Positions 1-41,980 are shown, counted from the first letter of the stretch. The stretch: DNA of 64,000 nucleotides from Phalacrocorax aristotelis (GCF_949628215.1 NC_134277.1:53082918-53146917); one strand, 5' to 3'. Program-made: numbers and translations. The notes: generated from the letters alone by a model not told the origin.

Positions 1-2794
1 TGGCATGACTAAAACCCATCCAAATTAGCCAAAACTCAGGTAGACTTGCTCTGCTCTTAATTCTGAACACATCCCGTGCATAAGGCTGCGTCACCCATGA
101 GCCTGCGGCCCAAGCCAAAGTAGATGGCCTGGCTTTTCCCAGACCTCAGCACGCTGCTCATGGCTTGAGATGCATCTGCTCAGTATTTTGAATAGGCAGA
201 GGATGACCTGCTAACGCTATTCCGATGGAAGCATGTGCTATTGCTATCCTAGATCCTCTTCCTTTTTTTAAAGTACAGTCAATGCCGCATCTTTATTAAG
301 ATAGAAATTCCTTTGGGACAACCGTTATCATTTAAGGAAATATTCAAGTCACCTACTTTAGGAAACCAAAAGGGAATACTTTCCTTAATTGAATGATACT
401 TACTAGTAAGGCCCCAATTCATTCAAGGCACTTTGATGTTACAAAAATAGCCAGTCTCCCAAGAAACAGTTTCAACTCCAGAGAGGCATGTCTGAGGAAG
501 ACTATTTAGCATTAGAAGGAAACCTACATGCTTCCTGTACAAGTTCTCCCCACCACACAGCATAATGGCTGCTGATGCACACAGGCCAGGTAGAACACCG
601 TCTAACTATTTTTTATTACCTATTCAGGTTTCTTATCTTTCATTAAAAACAACACAAGAACAGAAACAAGTGCATCCATGTGGTTTTACTATAGACCAAG
701 TACAGCACAGACAACAATTATAGAATATCAAATAATTTCCTCTACACCAAAATACAGAAATGTAGCAATTAAGAGGGGGAAGGGAGCAGTATGTGTTTAG
801 AAGCCAAATTTTCAGGCAACCTCATTGCAAATTATTGTATTTCATTTGAGGTTGGGATTTAATAACACCAATTAGGAGTTTTACAAGCTAGTAAAACTGA
901 AATTTCCTCAGCTAAAATAAGCTTCGTTGCCCAGAGCAAAGCATTTTCCATTTATAGACTTTCTTATTAGTGAACATCTTGAATTTCTGAACAATGGGAA
1001 AAGAGCTTCCTTATAAAATTAGAACAGCATCTTCTCAATCAAAGATGACCTGAAACACCCACAGCTGAATCCCAAAGCAAAGCTCTCACGTTCACCCAGT
1101 ATAATTGCTCCCTGCTTGATATGGGGTCTCTGAGGGGTTTCAAGGAACGGGCTCGCCGCTGGCTGAAGGAGCACTAGCCAGACCGTGTCGTGTCTCCTCA
1201 TGGCTCAGAGGCGAGTTCTGCAGTTCAGAATTGGACGCAGGCTGTATGCAAAAACTTGATTTGTAACTAATGCAGTAACTATTTGCAAATAAAGATGAAT
1301 TTTGGGCCCATTAAGCCATCAGGTTTTACAACCACTCTCTCTCCATTATTTCAAAGAACGCAAAAACCAGCTAAAGATCTGCACCCGCAACCATCAATCA
1401 CTTACTAGTACCATTCTAAAAGTAAGTGTCCTATATTTAAACAAATGCTTCTGAAAAAGCTTAGTTATTCTAAAGCAGTAACAAACTATGAATCCTGGTC
1501 TATTCCATTACTTTAACTGTCTCATGGTGCTTAGGCTGAAGGTGAAAATGCACAGGGAAGAGAGAAATAAACAGGAAAACAAACAAACAGTTTCTTTTGG
1601 AAAGCTAGGTATAGTTCCATGAAATTCAAACTTCATAGCAGTACAGATTTCTACAAGTAGTCCATCAAGGTCTTTTTTGGGGGGGGAGAACGTGTGAATG
1701 CTAAAGGGGGTTATTTCACTGGCTAGTTCCAATGCACTGCAGATGGGGAGGGCTTTTTCACCTTAATCTGTTCGTAAACTGTTTTTACAAAACTTAAAGC
1801 TTGTTTGAAGTCAAAGAGTAGAAACTATTTTTGAGGTTTAGAACAAATAGCTTCAGGTAGCTATAGATTAATTCACACCATCTGGCCTCTCCCAAAAGGA
1901 TCTGCTACAAACATGAAAAAATGTTTGCTAACATTTTGGAAAAAAAAAACCCAAACCCCCAAAAATCTCACAAAAAACCCAATTTTTCCACAGCCCACCC
2001 TTAAAAGAGCTGGGAACGCAGGAGGGGAGGAGGTCCACAGCAGCGCAAGTCAGGCAAGCGGTAAAGGCAGGCTTGCTGCTAAGCTAGCATCACACGCTTC
2101 TGCTGGCTGCAGCAGCGCACGTCATTGCCACTGGCAGCTTGTGCCTAGACCTCACCATCCAGGTCAGCGTTTCAAACTTGCATCACCTGTTATACTTTAT
2201 ACTTTTCCTTGATGAAGATAATTTTTCATCTGGGGCAAAAAACAAACACAGGTTAGTTTCTACAATGGATAATAGTCCAATTAGCCTAAATAAAAATAGG
2301 TCATTCCCTTACATATATCCAGTTCTACTGGATATCTACCTTTCTATGGACTCATTTAATAATTTTATATTTAATGATTTTATATTAACATCCACTTGCA
2401 AGTTTAAGTAGACAGCCTACCATGGACACATAGACAAAATTTGCTCTTCCACTGCCCATGCCATATCACTACTCTGCTGCTGCGTCTCCACCACAGGAGG
2501 GAAAAAAACCAAACCTCTTCTCCTCCCCATACTTGATGGGCTGCTCGTCTCTAGGAGCCTCTACATTCATATACGTTCCAACCAGTTCATGGTAACTGCC
2601 CTTGAACAATCTGGCCTCCCACTACAAAATTAGGTGCTAGCTACCCCTGAGGCATCACATTATCTTCTCAAATCAAGCAGTAATTTGGGATACACATACT
2701 GAAGAGAATCCTTTCTTAAACATTGCACGGAGACCAGATTTTCTTCTTCAGTTTACAAACAAGTACCTCAAATGCATAGATAACATTATGAAAA
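1..2794. other. Sequence downstream of ANLN, no gene recognised
   Basis: A+T-rich sequence with only short, unconserved ORFs on both strands. A further AATAAA in minus sense occurs near 291-296, so a longer ANLN 3'UTR form is possible but unsupported. In mammals the next gene in this direction is AOAH, transcribed towards ANLN; none of its exons was recognised here. Confidence 0.6.
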
Positions 2795-2809
2795 AAAAGC
2801 ATAAAGTGT

Positions 2810-2822
2810 TTTATTCTTTATT
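2810..2822 (-). terminator. ANLN: Doubled AATAAA polyadenylation signal of ANLN
   Basis: Two AATAAA hexamers on the minus strand (2822-2817 and 2815-2810) are separated by one base. A T8 tract (2798-2791) lies just downstream, a plausible U-rich downstream element. They are the first canonical hexamers after the stop codon. Confidence 0.75.
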
Positions 2823-4058
2823 TTAAATGAATAGAATAAATCTTAATACATAGGTTGGAAATATTTAAAGACATCAGAAAAAGAAAACTAGATTTAAAAG
2901 CAAAAGTACAAAACTGGCAGGATTAAAACAGTATAGGCTAACAGAGTTTAGTGTTTCAAGCGTGAATATATGACAGCAATAGCAATTTTAAGTACTCCAC
3001 TATTCCATTCGCAACAGTGAAGTAATGAGACAGTATTTCACTAAGCCCAGTGAAAGGCTGTGAAAATTGCAAGTTTTAACTGAATAGTTTTGCCATTTTA
3101 ATGATAGGGCTGAAGTAATGTTTTTATCTGCTTTTATGGACACATCTATGAGGGGGAGGAAGACCCATACTTTTGGCCAGTTGAGTATTAGTTGGCACAT
3201 AGCAGCTTTGTAGTGTCTTACAAAAAAAGAAAAAAGCCCTTTTACAACCTATTCCTGGTTCTCAAGTGGAGAATTCTAGCTTGTACAAACCATGAGTCCC
3301 AGAAAATACTGACATAAACATTCCTAAAACTAATTTTTTTCTATTTTTTTAAATATAGCACTCCTAACAAAAACATTCAAGACCTTTCATTCCTATCAAA
3401 GTGCAATATACTGCATACATAATTCCACACCTGTAAACCACATAGGATACATGCCATGCACTTACCCATACCAGTTTGTATGACAATTTGCAAAAGAAGT
3501 ATGCATATGTTGTGCATGTCTTTTGTTCTGAGCCCAAGGACACTGTGCAAGCAAGAAATCCCTATATTGCGTGTTGCAGAATAAAATTTGCTAGTAACTT
3601 TTCTATGCTTGATCATCACAAAAAAAAAAAACCCACACACAACAAACCCTGACAAACTCTCCAACATTAAATCTTGTGCTTCAGCACCATCCTTGTTAGA
3701 GAACTCGGAGCTATTGTTTCTTTCAGGGAGCTGAGTTATCTAGTAAGTTTGTTTTTTCACTAGCTCGCCCCCCCCCTTCTTGCCCTGAAGTGTGATTTCC
3801 TGCAATAATTTAGTTGTTTAAAGAAGAGAGTGTACTTAGCTAAAAAACACTTCCATAAAAGGAGTTACATAAACATTAACACATTTAGAAACAGCTAATT
3901 GCTTCCTACCATACTCAAAAGCTAGGAAGCAAAAAGTTGTAAAATTCTTAAAGTGAAATAAAAATACTGCATAACATAGTCCTGTATAATGTTACAGACT
4001 CTCTCAAATTTAAAGCATAAGTAACCCAGAGCATTTCCCACATTTTCATTTAAGCTTG

Positions 4059-4063
4059 TTTTT

Positions 4064-4098
<35 letters not shown>
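4059..4098. repeat. T10 plus (GT)15 microsatellite in the ANLN 3'UTR
   Basis: Plus strand reads T10 then GT repeats for 30 bp. In the ANLN transcript it is a CA repeat followed by an A tract, close to the stop codon. CA-repeat RNA is a known hnRNP L ligand; any function here is inference. Confidence 0.95.
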
Positions 4099-4100
<2 letters not shown>

Positions 4101-4150
4101 TTCATGCAGGTTTTTGCATACATATTTTCTTCATATTTCCCTTCTGGAGT

Positions 4151-32978
<28,828 letters not shown>

Positions 32979-33210
32979 CGCTGCCGCTGCTGCCGCCCGC
33001 TCCCTCAGAATAGGCAAAACCACCGCCCCAACCGCTCCGCAGGTTTGAATTTCAGCGCCTGCCCCAGCTGCGCATGCGTACGCCCGCCGCATGACACAGA
33101 GGGGCGAGCCTGAGGCAGGCACGACGGGGCGGAGGGAGGCGCGCGCGTGCGCATAACGCCCCGCGCCGCGGAGGAGGCGTTGATTGACAGGAGTGCTACC
33201 CAATCCGACA
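32979..33210 (-). promoter_or_regulatory. ANLN: ANLN core promoter: CHR-like element, NRF1-like sites, CCAAT box
   Basis: Upstream of the ATG: TTTGAA at 33044-33049, matching the CHR consensus of G2/M genes bound by DREAM/MuvB; TGCGCATGCGTA at 33069-33080, an NRF1-like palindrome, with a second GTGCGCATAAC near 33147; and CCAAT at 33200-33204 (NF-Y type). CHR plus CCAAT fits the known late-cell-cycle expression of anillin. No TATA box seen. The TSS is not resolvable from sequence. Confidence 0.6.
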
Positions 33211-36200
33211 GCAGCTTGCCCTACCCTCCCGCCTCCTCGCAGGCTGCCGGCCCGCTGAGGGAGAGGGAGGGTAGGGACCTGATCCGGGCTTGGGCCCGGG
33301 CCGCGCCACAGTCGGGTACCCCTGCGCGGCTCTCCGGACGGGTTTTCCCTTCCCCGGGTGTGGAAGCAGGTCTGGCTTCGCATGCCACAGCCCCGGGCTC
33401 TGGGTCTAGCCCCTGCCTTTGGTCGTGCCGCGCAGGCTTTCCGTGGGTTCTGTGCAGGGGGTGCTTCCAGCCTTGGCAGCCCTGTCAGCTTCCCTTCCTC
33501 CTCCTCTTCCTCTTCCTCCTTGTCACCCCAGCCGGGCACAAACTGTGTTTTGTTTTTTTTTTAAAAGAAAACTGAGGCTCTTACTTCCTTCACTTGCAAA
33601 CGGAGCAATACTGCTTGGTTGACTCCACATCGTGCTGCAGCTGGTCAGGAGGAGTGTCCCCTGGGCCTCTTTCATTTGAAGCTTCATTTTTGTAGCTGGC
33701 ATTGACAGGAGAACATGATCTTAATGTTATACTCTGTGGATGGAGGGAATACTTATCCCAGGGCAGTTCTGAAGGGCACAGCTCCATCTCATGGCGTTAA
33801 TGTTTCTCCTTGGGCTACAGCCCATGGTCTCATCAAACTTCACCCACCTGCTGTCCCTTTCTCCATTTCACTGATAGACCTTTCTTAATGTGCAAGTGTT
33901 AGGGGTGGTAATTGGCAGAGACCCATCAGGTGCTCAGATCGAGTCCTGGCTATCCCGGGACCATATCAAACTCCCTTCCCATAAATGCCTTGAATGCAAT
34001 CATAAATACAGCTTGTTGGTTTTGTCTCTGGTGTTGCCCCCTGGGAGGTTACTATAGGCTTGACTGCCCAAATGACTAAGCCTCATCAAATTTCCAGTCT
34101 ATCCATACATATTGGCACCCCTTTATACATTTTTGCTCGAATGCAAATAGTGTTCATTACCTTGTATTAATGCCTTTCTTCGCTAGTGCTGTGTTTCTTG
34201 CCTCCTGGATAATTTAATTTAATATAAGCAGCAATCATTTCTTCTTCCAACCTTTACTTTGTCTTGCTAAACAAACAATGTTCTTCTACTCATCCCTCAT
34301 TAGAAAACCTTTCCAACATTGTATTTGCAAACAGCATGCAGTAGAATCTAAAAATACAATATCCAATAATCCTTTTTTGAAGAAATCTTGAAGATTGGAC
34401 ACCCTGGCCAACAAATGTCCCTGCACTGTTCTCAGATAAATGTGGGTTGGAGCAGCCTGAGGTCCAGCATCAGAACTTCCTCACACACCAGGCTGAAAAT
34501 TGGGACTTACCAGATGGGACCCATGACGCATTCATAATGTATGAACCAGCCTGTACTGTGATAAGAAAGGACAGGCAGCCTATTTCCTTCAAGAGGAACT
34601 AGGTGTAGCTGTCACTGAGAAATAACAGAAACATTCCTTTAATGGAGCAGTAGAGAATCAATGCAGGCAAATATCAGAAGACAAAATAGCCAATATGGAG
34701 CTCAAAGTCGTCGGCAGAAAATAGAAAGAGAGAATTATCATTAAGTCTTTTCTTTATTGGCTATCCCAAAGGAAGAAAAGTCATGAACAATTTAAGCCCT
34801 TGAAATATAACATAATTTATTGCATTTACTTGCGGATCTATAACATTTATACAGTGCAGGTCCAGCTATTGTAGGTGCATTTCCAAATATGGCTCCATCC
34901 ATTGCTGTCACCTTTCAAATGATACAGCACAGAGCGTGATCCTCAGCCTGGGGGCTAACAAAAATGGTGTTAGCTGCACTGTTAGCGTACACAATAATCT
35001 CATCTGCTATTTGGTATTAAAAAAGAGGGAAATAATAATGCTTTATTCTGTAAAATACATTTCTTGTAAAAATTACTTCTATAAAGTGTATTCTGAAAAA
35101 TGAAATTGAGATTCCTAGGAGTGTATAACTGCTTAAAACATCAATGCAACATGTATGTGACAAATGTCCTTTCCTTTTGGTCTCTACAGTGCCAATAATT
35201 TCTTCATCATTTTGATCCAGACTGCATGGGGCCCTGCTAGAAATAAATAGAATACATAGTTTCTCTGCTTCTCAAGCGGTTATGCCTGTCTGCCAGAAAA
35301 GCAATGGCCAGTAAATACATCTTATCCTTTTACCTCTCCAAAGAGCCAAAGAAAGTCAGTCTTTTTCAGGAACGGTGCTACAAAATGCCTACCAGATCCG
35401 TTGTCTGCATAATGGTGGGGGGTATGGCCCATAGCAATGGAATTTTCAGCCAGGGTTATTTTTTTCCTAATAAACTAATAAAATTATTTGCAACTTACGG
35501 AGAAAATCAACTGATGTTTCACAATCTGAAGGCATAAAGAAAAAGAGGGGGAAGGAAAGGAATGCTGTGTTGAAACCAGCAGAACAATGAGCCGGCTCTG
35601 CCTGCTGAACAGCATAATATTTTATGCCAGCTTTTTGCATTCAAATATTATGAATCACACCCTTCACACTCTCCTCACCCCATGTGATACGGTTTAAGAT
35701 TTCTTCTTGCCAGGGATAAGCTAGTGAAAAGTAATCCCTTCTGTAACAATAAATAACACAATACACAGCTCTTGGGGAACAGTTTTTGCTGGCTTGCAGT
35801 TTTCATGGGAATTGAGAGCATGGGCATGGAAGCCAGTCATTTGTCTTTTAACATGGCAAGAAAAAATCTTTACTTTCCCAAGTTTTCCTTCAAAAACTTT
35901 TAAAGCATATTGACTGTTTTCAGAGGTGTATTTTCATTTTCAGAAGGTTATAGAAGTTTGCATTAGCACTTTAGTGGAGCACTTTTTAACTAATGAGAGC
36001 ACTAGCCAAAGTTTTTGTAGCTGTGGCTTTCTTACAATACTGATACAATCATAAATGTAAAATAAATACTGAATGTGAAAATGCTGATTTCAGTGCAGTC
36101 CACTGTATATCTCCATTCTGTAATCCTCAGAGAACATTTCCTAAAACTTTCTATCTGCTGAGAAAATGAGTTTATGATTATGATTCCCAAGGAAAGATCA

Positions 36201-37487
36201 GCAAGGTGCGTCCTGTGATTCACAGAAAAATCTCAGTAATCCTGTCATTTAGAGAAAAATACTATTTTCCAACTTGTAATTTCCTTTTATTCACAGTTAA
36301 ATAGTTCGAGGTGAAAGTTGATGCTCACCTATCTTGCCCTTGCAAGCAGACTCAATCTATTGCATGGTAATGCAGTGCATTATAATACAGTACATTATAG
36401 AATTCCTTATAGTTCAGATTTATCTTCAAAAGACATTTATTACCAGAAAATTCACTCTTCAGCTAATCAGTTGGAGAGCTGTCATGATTCTGATACTCAT
36501 TTCACACTGGTAGTATGATTGCACAGGATGCTGTAGAGAAGAGAAGCAAATTTATAGTCCAGTACACAGTGGTGTGCGTCATCATTTCTCGGCTACAGTC
36601 CCATGAGAATTAATTCTTCCCTATGACTTCAGACAAAGGGTTTAACCTTGGGGAAAGGCAAGGAGACGGCACTTGCAGTGCTTCTGAGGACTGTACCACC
36701 AGCACAGACATCTCTTTCCCCTAGCCCACCATCTTTTTGCCTCCAGTGGATCCTGGAGGACGTATGGTACAGGTCTGACCCTCCATGTCTTGGTGCCCAA
36801 GATGAATCCAGGCTGCAAGAAATAACCCTCTTCGTAAGTCCCACACCAGGACCCCTGTATAAAGGAATCCTGCACTACGGAAGAGATGTAAGACTATAAG
36901 ATCCACCCTTTCCTCAGTGATTCTGAAATGAAGACCTCTGAAATATGAGATTCTGAAATGTGCCCTCAGATCCTCTTGAATATCCTAGCGTGCCAGAGTC
37001 TTGGCCTGGGAAAAGGCAATTTCACCCACAAACAATGAATAGAAGGGCTGGTCTGTAGTATGGCAAAACACAGCAGTTTGGATTAATCTGAATTTTCTAC
37101 TGCAAATTTTACATAATCAGAAACATTTTGATGGGCAGCATTTAGGATCTGTTCTCTGTGCCAAGCCAGAGATGATTGTACTGCTTTTCTCAGCTCCTAT
37201 GGTAATCACAGAGGCAACTTAGGCTGACATTATCCAGTAAAGGAATATATTTATGTCAGGGATAAGACAGGTTTCATGGGTAAGTAACCTAGTGCATGAC
37301 ATGGGTTTAAATTAGCAATGCTCAGAGCAGAAGTCTCTCTTCTAGTAGCCCGAGTAGGAAACTGATAGCCAGCCCAACCAGACTTAAAGAATGTGAGACC
37401 CCATAGCTGTTACAGTCTAACTTTCAGCTGGGACTGTGCTTTATCATACCAATAGGCTTCATTTATTACTCTGCCTTTGTAAGTGTA

Positions 37488-37560
37488 GCTGGGGGAAAAT
37501 CCTTTTAAGTGGACATTTGCTGGGGGAAAATCCTTTAAACTGGACATTTGCTGGGGGAAA
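37488..37560. repeat. 31-bp tandem repeat, about 2.3 copies
   Basis: GCTGGGGGAAAATCC begins at 37488 and 37519 with a period of 31 bp, and a partial third copy starts at 37550. The first two copies are nearly identical. Confidence 0.9.
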
Positions 37561-40500
37561 GCATGCTAATTTTTCAGAATGTACAGAATGAATTTCAAAC
37601 ACTGTGAATTTTGTTCCCTCACTTGTCATTCACAAAATATGGGAGGTTCTCAAGAAAACGCTGGCTTGCTGAAGACACCATTTATATTAAGGTTGGAAAA
37701 GCACACTGTCATTTATATTCTACACTAAATTACTGTATGATGATGTGGATGGATTAGTGTCAACTCTTGTCAGAGCTGAAATATACCATCTTATATGAGA
37801 AGTGACTTAGGAAAAATCACAGAAATTGAAGCTGGAGGCAAAAGCAAAAATGTTATGGGGAGAAAGAATAGAAAAAAAAAAAGAGTGGAGAATGGCAAGT
37901 AACAAGGGAGGATAACAAAGAAAACAGGAGGAAAAGACAGAAGAGAAAATGTATTAAAATGGAAAAATAGTGAAACAAGGAATGAGACGAAACTCATATT
38001 TCATTAACAACAAGAGACAGTTGTCAAGTGAACTCAGTTTCAGAAAAAAAAATCTCTGGGTGGTTGAACTCTGCGTTTTTACAAGTCTGTGGGAGTTAAG
38101 AAACATTTGCCTGTCATGCTTTCTGAAATGATCTATTGTGTTCACAGTTTTCGTAGTATAATATTGCATTTGTATCACTAAATCATGGAAGGTTTCTCAA
38201 GACCTTTCATTTAGGTCTCCTGACTGATTTACACAAGAGAAGGGGAATTAGGCTTCCTTCTTTTGTGTCCCAGTTATAAAATACCTGATTTTCTTTCTTT
38301 ATCCATATGGTACAGCTGTAGCGTTTGCTGACAAAAAAAATTCTGAAATTAAGCAAAAGGCTTGGGAGTACTTAAGTGCTATTATGTTAATTTAGACCAT
38401 GATGTTAATTTACAGTACCTGAGACTTGCTCGCAACTCCACAGCATAATACAAATGGAGTAATCGCATAATCACATCAGCCAAATTGTATCACATTTTAT
38501 ATTCTTAAAATAATTTTCTGAAAGATGGAAAAATTAGGAGATTCTTGTTGAAAAACCATTTTTCACCAAAGAAAGTGTTCTGTCAGCTCTAGTGCTTTTC
38601 TTTGAAGACTCGGTATGCTGTAAGCTCAACAGGCGATAATTCTCTGACCTCATTCCTGCCATGTTATTCTCATATTTTAAATAAATAAATGACACTATAG
38701 GACACACATACAATAAATCATAAATGATACATAAGGAAGGCCAAGAACATTACCTACAAAATTACATTAAAGTTTTTAAGCTAAAGTAAGTGCTCCAAGT
38801 TAAGCATAGCCTATATGTTTTCCTAAACAAAGAAAGACCTAAGGATATGAAATGGCTTTTACATGAGTTCTTGGGTTATTTTTTCTTTCCATGTCATTCC
38901 TCTGAAAAAAAAATGTGTACAGTAACATGAAATCTTTTCTGCAATAGTATCATGTTTACACTAGAGGGTGCTACTTAGACAAGATTTTGGGCTGCTTAGT
39001 GTTTTACTTTGGAAATCTCTTTTTCACTATTTGGAAAAAAATGCACATCTGAAATAAGAAGAAGCTGGTTTTAGAGGAATAAATTCTACTGAAATTTGAA
39101 CAAACACAATTACAATGTAACAGTGATGATATTTGCCACACACATACCCATGAGGGACACTGGTCATACAGTCATCTCAGCTTCAGTAGAAACTGCATAT
39201 ATAATTACACTGAGAATGTGTTAAAGATGAGCAAATACCCCTAATATTTCAGTCTGCTTTTGCTTAAAAAAGTATTATGACATGGAAAATAGATTAACTA
39301 AAGGAATATGAAAAGAAGATCATGGGTCATTGTTAATGAGAGGAACAGAAACATCCGATGGAATAAAACATAAAGTAGTAGTCTATAGTACAACTAGAGT
39401 GTCACTGAGAGTCTGGGTGTGATATGATGGAGGGTTGCCTCACCTTGCAGTAAAGCATGAAAGAAGGCAAAGGGAATGGAAATGGCCAAAAGATTATTTT
39501 TAATAATTCTTCCCTCATTCTTCCAGTGGTGTTGAGGATTGTCAGAGCCCTGAACCTGTCTCTCCACATCTCCAGGGGCTTTGGCTGCCTGGAGTCAGAG
39601 CCCACACAGAGATAGTGGAGGTCTTGAGACATGAAGAGAGCTTCTGCTCCCTGACAATTGTCTGCAAGTGGCTTGGTATGGGCAGCTTGTCTTCTTATAC
39701 ATATAATCCAAGAATCTTTTTTGACCTCAGCAGTTCTGTGAGAAGGCAAGATGGTGCGTGCCCTGCACAGTTCCCCACTCAAACTTTGGAGCTCCAGCTG
39801 CGGGATTCTAGTAACACTGCGATAAAGTGGTACCCAGGGAACCTCCAGAGTGAGATTGAGATGAGAATTACCCAACATGAGATGGAGGAGAATAAAGACT
39901 GAAAAGAACTCTGTCCTGGCTTATGCTTCTCCCAAGCTTGAACACTATTTCCATCAGCTGAATGTGTCACTGGTACCACTTGAAAGGGATTATTCACCAT
40001 GGAGTAAATAAAATAGCCCCAGCTGTTTTATAGTCCCATCTAACCCCCCACAAACTCTGCAGGAGCCTGCAAGGTAAAGCTACATAGCACTGCCAGGCAT
40101 GTACTTGGAAACTGGGAAAAAAGAGTGGGCTTACAACTTGGGTTCTTCCCCTCATTGAGTCCAGTGCTTCTCCTTAAAAACAGGACTTACCAGAGGACCA
40201 CCTTCTTCAGGCCAGGCAAAGCCCCTTCTGCTCTACAGATCCTGTCCAAGTGAGAGGATCTGGATATCCCATGAAATGAAATGCTTTAATGAAGTAGATC
40301 ATCACTCTTTCCCAGCTGCTGGGCCTTTGCCCACTGAGGTCAACTGCAAACGGTCCCCTGCTCCCAGTGCTGGCGCTCCAGCCCTAGGAGAGTGCTGGCC
40401 CCAGCAAGTGGGGCGGCCTCTTTCCCCAGAGCACCGTGTAGTCATAGTTATTACTGCATAAGTTGCATCTTGTAAAAATCTGCTAAGATAGTGTTTTGTC

Positions 40501-40900
40501 TTTATTTTCATTTTCATTTTCTAAGTCTGTTGTACAGCCTGGACCAGCAAAAAACAGGGGATCAGGTAGGTGATGTAGAAGAGGAAGGAATAAGGAAATT
40601 AATGGCAATAGGGAGGGGAACATTTTGCTTTTCTCAGGTTGGTTAAGAAACAAGTGACGTCCCCACCTCATCAGCCAAAAAGGGCAAGGCATTACTATGA
40701 AAACATTTGCTTTTCAACTGAAACTATCCCAGCACCACAGAACAGTTGGCAGACTTCAAACGGCCCAAAGACAAAGTATGAACGTTTAAACAATTCCCAT
40801 TATTTCCGTCCAGGTTGTTGTTAGCCCTGTGCTGCCTGACCTGGTATTTGTGTTGCCACAGCAAGGTATTTTTGACTCATCCGCAGGTGTTTGCAGTTCT

Positions 40901-40928
40901 GCAGGCAGCCTGCGCTTGGGCTGCCTGC
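40901..40928. repeat. Perfect 10-bp inverted repeat with 8-base loop
   Basis: GCAGGCAGCC at 40901-40910 pairs with GGCTGCCTGC at 40919-40928. The stem is G+C-rich. Nothing suggests a named RNA; a G+C-rich intergenic patch surrounds it. Confidence 0.8.
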
Positions 40929-41180
40929 CAGCCCTGCCTGCCACTGCCGAAGGCAACATCTTGCCTTTCTCAGCAAGAGCCCTGAAGTGAGAAGGCATTG
41001 CTGCAGGAGTGGGCAGATGGGTAGAGGAGGAAAGGTCAAGGGGGGTGTATTGGTCCATCAGTCCATACTGTAAGCAGGTGCATGCTTTACTGTGACTAAT
41101 GTATTTATATAACACAGTTCTCTGCCATAGGAAAGCAGCCTCTTTTTTCTTAGTAGGTGTAAGTGCATTTGTGAGTGGAT

Positions 41181-41980
41181 CGATGGGCCGAGGTCAACTG
41201 CATGACGTTTAACAAGGCCAAGTGCCGGGTCCTGCACTTTGGTCACAACAACCCCGTGCAACGCTACAGGCTTGGGGGGGAGTGGCTGGAGAGCTGCCTG
41301 ATGGAGAAGGACCTGGGGGTGCTGTTTGACAGTCGGCTGAACATGAGCCAGCGGTGTGCCCAGGTGGCCAAGGTGGCCAACAGCATCCTGGCTTGTATCA
41401 GGAATAGCATGGCCAGCAGGAGCAGAGAAGTGATGGTGCCCCTGTACTCAGCAATGGTGAGGCCACACCTTGAATCCTGTGTTCAGTTTTGAGCCCCTCA
41501 CTACAAGAAGGACATTGAGGTGCTGGAGCGTGTCCAGGGAAGGGCAACGGAGCTGGTGAAGGGTCTGGAGAGCAGGTCTTATGAGGAGCGGCTGAGGGAG
41601 CTGGGGTTGTTTAGTCTGGAGAAGAAGAGGCTGAGAGGAGACCTTATCGCTCTCTACAACTACCTGAAAGGAGGTTGTAGCAAGGTGGGGGTTGGTCTCT
41701 TCTCCCAGGTCACTACCGATAGGATGAGAGGAAATGGCCCCAAGTTGCATCAGGGGAGGATTAGATTGGATATTAGGAAAAATGTATTCACTGGAAGAGT
41801 GGTCAGGCATTGCAACAGGATGCCCAGAGAGGTGGTAGTCACCATCCCTGGAGGTGTTCAAAAAATGTTAGGCGTGGAACTTCAGGGCAAGGTTTAGGAG
41901 GCATGGTGGTGTTTGGTTGATGGTTGGACCTGATGATCCTAGAGTTCTTTTCCAATCTTAATGATTCTATGATTCTATGA
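41181..41980 (+). mobile_element. CR1 LINE fragment, 5'-truncated, with intact 3' end
   Basis: About 800 bp of chicken-repeat-1 sequence: the C-terminal part of the reverse-transcriptase ORF, broken by in-frame stops and frame changes, followed by the 3' end with repeated ATTCTATG-type octamers (ATGATTCTATGATTCTATGA, 41961-41980). The body is 5'-truncated, as is typical for CR1. Hosts with this element type are birds and other reptiles. Not functional. Confidence 0.93.

Larger units (their letters stand above)
2795..4150 (-). other. ANLN: ANLN 3'UTR (approximate)
   Basis: About 1.35 kb from the stop codon to the first good polyadenylation signal. It carries an A10-(CA)15 tract (minus-strand sense) starting about 53 nt after the stop and otherwise A+T-rich sequence. 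The exact cleavage point is inferred as 10-20 nt past the AATAAA pair. Confidence 0.7.
33521..41180. other. Intergenic region between ANLN and MATCAP2, left part
   Basis: About 7.7 kb without a recognised gene. It contains a 31-bp tandem repeat (37488-37560), a purine-rich stretch (about 37856-37990) and a perfect 10-bp inverted repeat (40901-40928). A 158-aa minus-strand ORF at 39402-39878 has no recognisable domain and no promoter or splice support. Confidence 0.7.

Noticed and set aside
1-2794. Possible AOAH or other downstream gene exons
   Set aside because: Expected from synteny in this direction, but no recognisable coding block was found in either strand.
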